Of a stretch of 5,080 nucleotides of DNA, positions 1 through 3,865 are shown in pieces; the stretch's first letter is position 1; every line of letters starts with the position of its first letter. The notes below the pieces were generated by a model. It made no database searches and was not told where the DNA came from. It worked only from the letters and a program-made list of their open reading frames with translations. The position numbers were made by a program, and so were the translations under genes. This stretch comes from JANQKX01 sp039028695 (GTDB lineage Bacteria; Pseudomonadota; Alphaproteobacteria; Kiloniellales; Kiloniellaceae), in NCBI GenBank assembly GCA_039028695.1, contig JBCCHN010000207.1, positions 1-5,080 of the forward strand, in the 5' to 3' direction.

Positions 1-1830
1 CAGCAAATGAAGGGCGAAGGATTCGACGGTGCGGGTATACCCGGACCCATTGCAGCGATTGCAGATCTCGCTGGAACTTTCGAAAAAGCTCGGACGCAGG
101 CGCTGCCGGGACATTTCCAAGAGACCGAAGGGGCTGATTCGGCCGAGTTGGATGCGAGCCCGATCATGCCGCAAAGCCTCCTTGAGCTTTCGCTCGACCT
201 CCCGATTATGGCGGGTGTCCTCCATATCGATAAAGTCGATGACCACCAGGCCGGCCAAATCGCGCAGCCGCAATTGGCGGCCGATTTCCTCAGCGGCCTC
301 CAGATTGGTCTTTAAAGCCGTGCTTTCAATATGGCGTTCTCGCGTGGCGCGGCCCGAGTTCACGTCGATGGCCACCAGGGCTTCAGTGGGATTGAGCACA
401 ATATAGCCACCGGAACGCAGCTGTACCGTTGAGGAGTACATGGCATCCAGCTGACCTTCCACCTGATGGCGTTGGAACAGCGGAATATTGTCGTCCTTGT
501 AGAGCTGAACCTTTTTCGAATGGCTGGGCATGAGGGATTTCATGAAGGCCTTGGCTGCCTTATAGCCGGGCTCGCCCTCGACCAGAATTTCTTCCATATC
601 GCGGCTATAGAGGTCGCGAATGGCCCGCTTGATCAGGTTGGCTTCTTCGTAGATCAGCTCAGGGGCCGTGGAATTGAGTGTGGTGTCGCGAATCTCATTC
701 CACAATCGCATGAGATACTCGTAATCCCGGCGTATCTCCGCCTTGCTGCGTTGGCTGCCGGCGGTCCTCACAATCACTGCGATGCCGTCGGGAATCTTGA
801 GTTCGTTCAAGACCTGCTTAAGGCGCTTGCGGTCATTGCCATTACCGATTTTGCGGCTGATGCCACCGCCTTTGTTCGTATTGGGCATCAAGACGCAATA
901 GCGCCCGGCCAAGGAAAGATAGGTGGTCAAGGCCGCGCCTTTGTTGCCCCGTTCTTCCTTGGTAACTTGCACCAAGATGATTTGGCGCCGTTTGATTACC
1001 TCTTGGATCTTGTAGCGCCGCAGCAAGCGGGCCCGACGAATTTCCGCTTCCTCGATCTCGTCGCCGCCGACGGTGTCGATGTTGGCTTCGGCGGCAACCT
1101 CTTTTACGTGAGAACCATTGGTCGCCCCCTGATCTTCATCAGAGTGATCTTCATCTGGGTGATCGTCTGTCGCTTGGTCGCCGGCAGCTTGACCGTCAGT
1201 AGTTTGTCCGTCAGCAGCTTGATTTTCAGCGGCTGCTTCTGCTTCGCTTTGATCCGACCCGGCCGGTTCCATAGCCACGGATGGCGCCGGGGTCGCAGCC
1301 GCGACAAGGGCGGGCGCCGATCCATTTTCTGTGTCTTCAGCTCCAGTGTCTTCGCTCGTAACGGTCTGGGACGAAGAGTCTGCATTTTCTTCGCCGAGAT
1401 TCGCCGACGAACCCTCCTCCAGGCTGGTGTCTTGATTACTGGCGTCTTGCTTTTCGGCGTCTTGGGCACCATCGGCCTCAGAGGCTTTTACGTTGGCCTC
1501 ATCATGATCATCATGATCGTCGTCGTGGTCCGCCGCTTCTTTCAGCGCCGCTTCCTCAGCCAGAAGAGCCTCGCGATCCTCGATCGGGATCCGATAGTAG
1601 TCTGGGTGAATTTCACTGAACGGCAGAAACCCATGTCGATTTCCACCATAATCAACGAACGCCGCCTGCAAGGACGGTTCGACGCGGGTTATTTTTGCGA
1701 GATAAATATTACCTTTAAGCTGCTTTTTTGAAACCGTTTCGTAATCAAAATCTTCCAGTCGGTTGCCGTTGAAAACCACCACCCGCGTCTCTTCCGGGTG
1801 GGAGGCATCCATAAACATGCGCTTTGCCAT
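1..1830 (-). CDS. rne: Ribonuclease E, N-terminal 610 residues (C-terminus outside window)
   Basis: Endoribonuclease of the RNase E/G family, which cleaves single-stranded AU-rich RNA in mRNA decay and rRNA/tRNA processing and scaffolds the degradosome. Reading leftward from the ATG at 1830, the frame is open for all 610 codons to the window edge. It starts MAKRMFMDASHPEETRVVV, a typical family N-terminus. The S1 domain begins near residue 36 (KGNIYLAKITRVEPSLQAAF) and is interrupted at about 85-270 by an acidic insertion. It resumes with the KEERGNKGAALTT motif (291-303). The catalytic Mg-binding residues are visible: D489 and N491 in AIDVNSGR, and D532 in IDFIDM, matching E. coli D303, N305 and D346 at a constant offset of 186. 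Zn-link cysteines C590 and C593 lie in CNRCNGSG, where most relatives have CPxC. The C-terminal scaffold is off the window. Start choice is supported by GGAG 10 nt upstream. Identification is very secure. Confidence 0.97.
   Translation of the reverse strand, partial: MAKRMFMDASHPEETRVVVFNGNRLEDFDYETVSKKQLKGNIYLAKITRVEPSLQAAFVDYGGNRHGFLPFSEIHPDYYRIPIEDREALLAEEAALKEAADHDDDHDDHDEANVKASEADGAQDAEKQDASNQDTSLEEGSSANLGEENADSSSQTVTSEDTGAEDTENGSAPALVAAATPAPSVAMEPAGSDQSEAEAAAENQAADGQTTDGQAAGDQATDDHPDEDHSDEDQGATNGSHVKEVAAEANIDTVGGDEIEEAEIRRARLLRRYKIQEVIKRRQIILVQVTKEERGNKGAALTTYLSLAGRYCVLMPNTNKGGGISRKIGNGNDRKRLKQVLNELKIPDGIAVIVRTAGSQRSKAEIRRDYEYLMRLWNEIRDTTLNSTAPELIYEEANLIKRAIRDLYSRDMEEILVEGEPGYKAAKAFMKSLMPSHSKKVQLYKDDNIPLFQRHQVEGQLDAMYSSTVQLRSGGYIVLNPTEALVAIDVNSGRATRERHIESTALKTNLEAAEEIGRQLRLRDLAGLVVIDFIDMEDTRHNREVERKLKEALRHDRARIQLGRISPFGLLEMSRQRLRPSFFESSSEICNRCNGSGYTRTVESFALHLL
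1126..1215 (-). repeat. Six degenerate 15-bp (5-residue) units in the rne insertion
   Basis: Residues 206-235 divide into six aligned pentads: ADGQT, TDGQA, AGDQA, TDDHP, DEDHS, DEDQG. At DNA level GATCTTCATC recurs exactly 15 bp apart (1131-1140 and 1146-1155), and GATC recurs once more at 1161. The pattern fits growth by in-frame slippage of a 15-bp unit, which keeps the RNase E frame open. Confidence 0.75.
1426..1464 (-). repeat. Three 15-bp units encoding xxQD(A/T) in rne
   Basis: On the plus strand GGYGTCTTG occurs at 1426-1434, 1441-1449 and 1456-1464, with an exact 15-bp period. It encodes Gln-Asp-Ala/Thr three times (residues 123-125, 128-130 and 133-135 of RNase E). A related pair, GTGTCTTC at 1331-1338 and 1346-1353, also has period 15 and encodes Glu-Asp-Thr twice (160-162 and 165-167). 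These share the period, but not the sequence, of the 1126-1215 array. Confidence 0.75.
1501..1518 (-). repeat. Tandem 9-bp ATCATGATC repeat encoding the Asp/His run
   Basis: Two adjacent copies of ATCATGATC on the plus strand, followed by GTC/GTG triplets to 1530. Read on the minus strand they encode the DHDDDHDDHD run (residues 101-110 of RNase E). ATCATGAT is itself palindromic, so the stretch is both a direct repeat and an inverted repeat and is prone to slippage. Confidence 0.7.
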
Positions 1831-1840
1831 TTACTTTTGA

Positions 1841-1844
1841 CTCC
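1841..1844 (-). promoter_or_regulatory. Shine-Dalgarno site of rne
   Basis: Minus-strand GGAG (plus-strand CTCC) lies 10 nt upstream of the rne ATG at 1830. It supports that start over the in-frame ATGs 12 and 18 nt downstream (M5 and M7), which would remove the conserved MAKRM N-terminus. Confidence 0.6.
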
Positions 1845-2230
1845 AGGTCGCGTCCGGCAGACCTGAGCATGAAGCTGGCCGGCGGCGCGAGGGTGCGAGA
1901 TACTCGACCGACCTTTGGATCCATGTCTTTTATTTTTAGATCATCCATCTTTTAGGTCATCTCTTCGAGCGGTTAGGATCGCCACCCGGACGCTGAATTG
2001 AACAATCAACAGCCTGCCGAGCGGCTGTCCGCTGGATCGTCATGCGGTCTGCGGACCAAATTGTTGGGATAAATTGCCTCAAAGGAGGAAAGATATCCTG
2101 AAGTATGGATAGCTGCCCCGGAGGGCCGATTCCTTATGCCTTAGCTTGGGGGCCGGCGGGTTGGTCCCACATTCGGCCCAATAAATGAGCATTGGACCCC
2201 AATCAAAGCCTGAGCGACCAAAGGGGAACT

Positions 2231-2254
2231 GCCCAACTGAGCTATCCCACGGCC
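2231..2254 (-). pseudogene. tRNA-like 5' fragment (decayed or coincidental)
   Basis: On the minus strand the stretch GTGGGATAGCTCAGTTGGGC matches the usual 5' half of a tRNA: seven acceptor-like bases, then TA, then the conserved D-arm start GCTCAGTTGG. The D-stem does not close, because the expected GAGC reads GTTC. No GGTTCGAATCC-type T-arm or matching 3' acceptor strand follows downstream on the minus strand. It is therefore not a functional tRNA. It may be a remnant of one, a tRNA-mimicking element in the rne leader, or chance. Confidence 0.25.
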
Positions 2255-2330
2255 ATTCACATTGAACGAATAGCCTAAGAGAATCGATCTATCCAGGAAA
2301 ATACTATCAGGGGAGATAGCTTCATTCTAG

Positions 2331-2364
2331 CTTTGAATTAACAATTTGTTACAGATTTTCAAAG
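2331..2364. promoter_or_regulatory. Nested AT-rich inverted repeat upstream of amiC, operator-like
   Basis: An outer 7-bp pair, CTTTGAA (2331-2337) with TTCAAAG (2358-2364), encloses an inner perfect 6-bp pair, TAACAA (2339-2344) with TTGTTA (2346-2351), around a single T. The gaps between outer and inner arms are unequal (1 and 6 nt). It lies 59 nt before the amiC ATG at 2424, in the AT-richest part of the gap. Dyads like this are typical of a dimeric repressor site. TTG-type hexamers here (TTGAAT at 2333, TTGTTA at 2346) could act as -35 elements, but I see no convincing -10 partner. The role is inferred. Confidence 0.4.
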
Positions 2365-2384
2365 AAAACCGAATAAAGGAAGGA

Positions 2385-2411
2385 ATGCCTCGGATTACTG
2401 GCGAGGATTAA
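2385..2411 (+). CDS. Possible 8-codon leader ORF before amiC
   Basis: ATG at 2385 opens MPRITGED and stops at TAA 2409-2411. It is preceded by AAAGGAAGGA (2375-2384), a better ribosome-binding sequence than anything in front of the amiC start. The stop lies 12 nt before the amiC ATG at 2424, close enough for reinitiation. The peptide has no run of one amino acid that would suggest classical attenuation. It may be chance. Confidence 0.2.
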   Translation: MPRITGED

Positions 2412-2423
2412 AGTCCAACCTAA

Positions 2424-3764
2424 ATGGAAAGCGCCTCGTTTTTCCGATCTTCCTCAAAAATTAATGTATTTTCCCTGGTTGATAAGAAAAAGCTTTTGTA
2501 TATCTTGCCGATGCCGAAGTTGAGAGAGCATTTTTTGTCCTCAATCCGTTGGACCGCCAAGCTGCTTTTGTTGGCTTTCTTGAGCATTGCCGGCTTGGGC
2601 ATTACAGGGATTTCCGCCGCTTGGGCGGACGCCAAGGTCACCGGGGTCCGGATCGGCGATCATCCGGACAAAACCCGCTTTGTCTTGGAATTGTCCCAGG
2701 ACCTGCCTTACCGAGTCTTTACCCTGCCGGACCCCTTTCGGGTCGTCATCGATATGCCGGCCTTTAAATGGCAAGTTCCGGCCCAAAACATTTCCGGTCA
2801 AAACAAGGTCATTAAAGCCCTGCGCCACGGCCTATTCGCGCCGGGAGCCAGCCGCATCGTTTTGGACGTGGCCCAGCCCATCGAGCTCAGCAGTGTTTTT
2901 GTCCTGCCGCCCGGGGAAAACCATGCCTACCGCTTTGTGGTAGATATCAAACCGGTCAGCAGGCAAAGCTATTTGGCAGCCAAGGCCAAGCCGGTGGTCT
3001 CAAAAATTCCTTTCGCGCCGGGCGAAACAGCTGTTGCGGCCTTGCCCCCGGCCACAAGCCAGGACAGCCCTAAGCCCTTGGTCGTGATCGATGCGGGCCA
3101 TGGCGGGGTTGATCCAGGCGCCATCGGTGTTTCGGGCACGCATGAAAAGGACTTGACCCTCGCTTATGCTTTGGCACTCAAACAGGCCATGGAGGCGACG
3201 GGCCGCTACCGTGTCGCCATGACACGGGAACAGGATCAGTTTCTGAAGTTGCGGGACAGGGTTCAAGTTGCCCAAAAGTCCGAGGCCGACCTCTTTATTT
3301 CTTTGCATGCCAACAGTCATCGGTCTCGCGGCGTGCAAGGTGCGTCGGTCTATACCCTTTCCGAAAAGGCATCGGACGCCGAGGCTGCGAAGTTGGCGGC
3401 GGCGGAGAACGAGGCCGACCTTTTGGCGGGCATTGATTTTGGGCAGCAGCCCGATGATGTGCGCGAGATCCTCTTTGATCTGGCCCAGCGCGAAACCATG
3501 AATTTATCCAAACGCTTTGCCGATACGTTGGTGACGGAAATCGGTAAGAAAACGAAACTCTTGCGGAACACCCATCGCTTTGCCGGATTTGTGGTGCTGA
3601 AGTCACCGACAGTGCCTTCGGTCCTTCTGGAAATCGGCTATATGTCCAATCCGGAAGAAGAACGCCTGCTCAAGACCGAAAAGCACCGAAACAAGATTAT
3701 TAATTCTGCAGTGCAAGCCATTGATAATTATTTCATTTGGCAAAAATCGGTGAGCCGATCATAG
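2424..3764 (+). CDS. amiC: N-acetylmuramoyl-L-alanine amidase AmiC (AMIN + Amidase_3)
   Basis: Periplasmic zinc amidase that cuts the bond between N-acetylmuramic acid and the stem L-alanine, freeing daughter cells at division. Numbered from ATG 2424 (446 residues), a basic stretch ending at K46 precedes a hydrophobic core (47-66) and an AWA|DA signal-peptidase site near 68. The AMIN domain spans about 70-175 and targets septal wall. After a Pro/Ala linker, Amidase_3 spans about 218-437. Zinc ligands are H226 (DAGHGG), E241 (HEKDLTL) and H295 (SLHAN); E403 (LLEIGYMSN) is the catalytic glutamate. The Ala/Glu-rich segment at about 312-375 fits the family's autoinhibitory helix region, relieved by EnvC/DipM-type LytM activators. 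The start is uncertain: TAA directly precedes ATG 2424, GAGGA is 16 nt away, and ATG 2511 (M30) would give a more normal signal peptide but has no Shine-Dalgarno. The PBP1A gene follows 101 nt later on the same strand. Confidence 0.95.
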   Translation: MESASFFRSSSKINVFSLVDKKKLLYILPMPKLREHFLSSIRWTAKLLLLAFLSIAGLGITGISAAWADAKVTGVRIGDHPDKTRFVLELSQDLPYRVFTLPDPFRVVIDMPAFKWQVPAQNISGQNKVIKALRHGLFAPGASRIVLDVAQPIELSSVFVLPPGENHAYRFVVDIKPVSRQSYLAAKAKPVVSKIPFAPGETAVAALPPATSQDSPKPLVVIDAGHGGVDPGAIGVSGTHEKDLTLAYALALKQAMEATGRYRVAMTREQDQFLKLRDRVQVAQKSEADLFISLHANSHRSRGVQGASVYTLSEKASDAEAAKLAAAENEADLLAGIDFGQQPDDVREILFDLAQRETMNLSKRFADTLVTEIGKKTKLLRNTHRFAGFVVLKSPTVPSVLLEIGYMSNPEEERLLKTEKHRNKIINSAVQAIDNYFIWQKSVSRS

Positions 3765-3835
3765 CGGTGCCTTATTTGGGGTTTATTTTCTTAAATTTAC
3801 CGCGTCATGTTAGGGCGTGGTTTGATTTGGTTTTA

Positions 3836-3844
3836 TGCTATACT
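3836..3844 (+). promoter_or_regulatory. Extended -10-like element before the PBP1A gene
   Basis: TGC TATACT matches an extended -10 (TGn followed by TATAAT with one mismatch). No good -35 lies 16-18 nt upstream; the best is GTGGTT at 3817-3822. Transcription starting about 7 nt downstream would leave a leader of only about 15 nt, beginning at the Shine-Dalgarno itself. It may serve as an internal promoter or be chance. Confidence 0.25.
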
Positions 3845-3850
3845 TGTAAA

Positions 3851-3860
3851 AGGTGAGGAG
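3851..3860 (+). promoter_or_regulatory. Shine-Dalgarno that fixes the TTG start of PBP1A
   Basis: AGGTGAGGAG, with GGAG ending 5 nt before the TTG at 3866. An in-frame TGA (3854-3856) lies inside this site, so the protein cannot start further upstream. The next in-frame ATG would lose the membrane anchor, so this site selects TTG. Confidence 0.75.
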
Positions 3861-3865
3861 CCGAC

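Larger units (their letters stand above)
1021..1575 (-). other. Acidic low-complexity insertion inside the RNase E S1 domain
   Basis: Codons of about residues 86-270 of RNase E. E. coli RNase E has only a short linker here: aligning FLP (68-70 here, 67-69 in E. coli) and KEERGNKG shows about 180 extra residues. Residues 101-250 contain 42 Asp/Glu, three Lys and no Arg, plus an Asp/His run (DHDDDHDDHD, 101-110). The edges look helical: REALLAEEAALKEAA on the N-side and EIEEAEIRRARLLRRYKIQ on the C-side, with a disordered middle. S1 insertions are known in alphaproteobacterial RNase E, and in Caulobacter crescentus the inserted segment has been reported to bind the helicase RhlB. A similar partner-binding role here is inference. 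Confidence 0.85.
1831..2423. other. Divergent rne/amiC intergenic region (593 bases), no convincing gene
   Basis: No frame here looks like a conserved protein. The region must carry the rne promoter and leader (minus) and the amiC promoter (plus). Inverted repeats seen: ACAGCC/GGCTGT (2009-2014 with 2023-2028, 8-nt loop); GTCCGC/GCGGAC (2027-2032 with 2051-2056), which overlaps and would compete with the first; GCCC/GGGC (2115-2118 with 2123-2126); CCAAT/ATTGG/CCAAT (2178-2203), where the middle arm can pair with either flank; CTATC/GATAG (2304-2308 with 2315-2319). None is followed by a run of U that would make a standard terminator. The long gap upstream of rne resembles the long structured leader through which E. 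coli RNase E controls its own mRNA. That parallel is inference. Confidence 0.6.
3765..3865 (+). other. amiC-PBP1A gap without an evident terminator
   Basis: 101 bases. A perfect 5-bp hairpin (ATCGG, TGAG loop, CCGAT; 3746-3759) sits at the very end of amiC, but the nearest T-rich run is more than 20 nt downstream, so it is not a standard intrinsic terminator. GCGGT (3764-3768) could pair with ACCGC (3799-3803) across a 30-nt loop, which is weak. Same strand, short gap and shared pathway favour co-transcription of amiC and the PBP gene. Confidence 0.5.

Noticed and set aside
466..1731. Plus-strand 421-codon open frame as a real gene
   Set aside because: The minus strand encodes a full RNase E N-terminal half with all its catalytic motifs. 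The plus-strand frame has no recognisable domain, and its composition is what the complement of rne codons gives.
1745..1948. Minus-strand 67-codon ORF overlapping the rne start, as an upstream ORF
   Set aside because: It overlaps the rne start and its first 28 codons out of frame, has no good Shine-Dalgarno, and its translation resembles no family.
2170..2254. Functional tRNA gene on the minus strand
   Set aside because: Only the 5' part resembles a tRNA. The D-stem fails to pair, and the T-arm and complementary 3' acceptor strand are missing.
2420..2641. Minus-strand ORFs inside the start of amiC (2420-2641 and 2541-2828)
   Set aside because: They are antisense to the AmiC signal peptide and AMIN domain and show no domain or ribosome-binding site of their own.
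3746..3803. Intrinsic terminator between amiC and the PBP gene
   Set aside because: The only tight hairpin (3746-3759) is inside the coding end and is not followed by a U run within normal distance.
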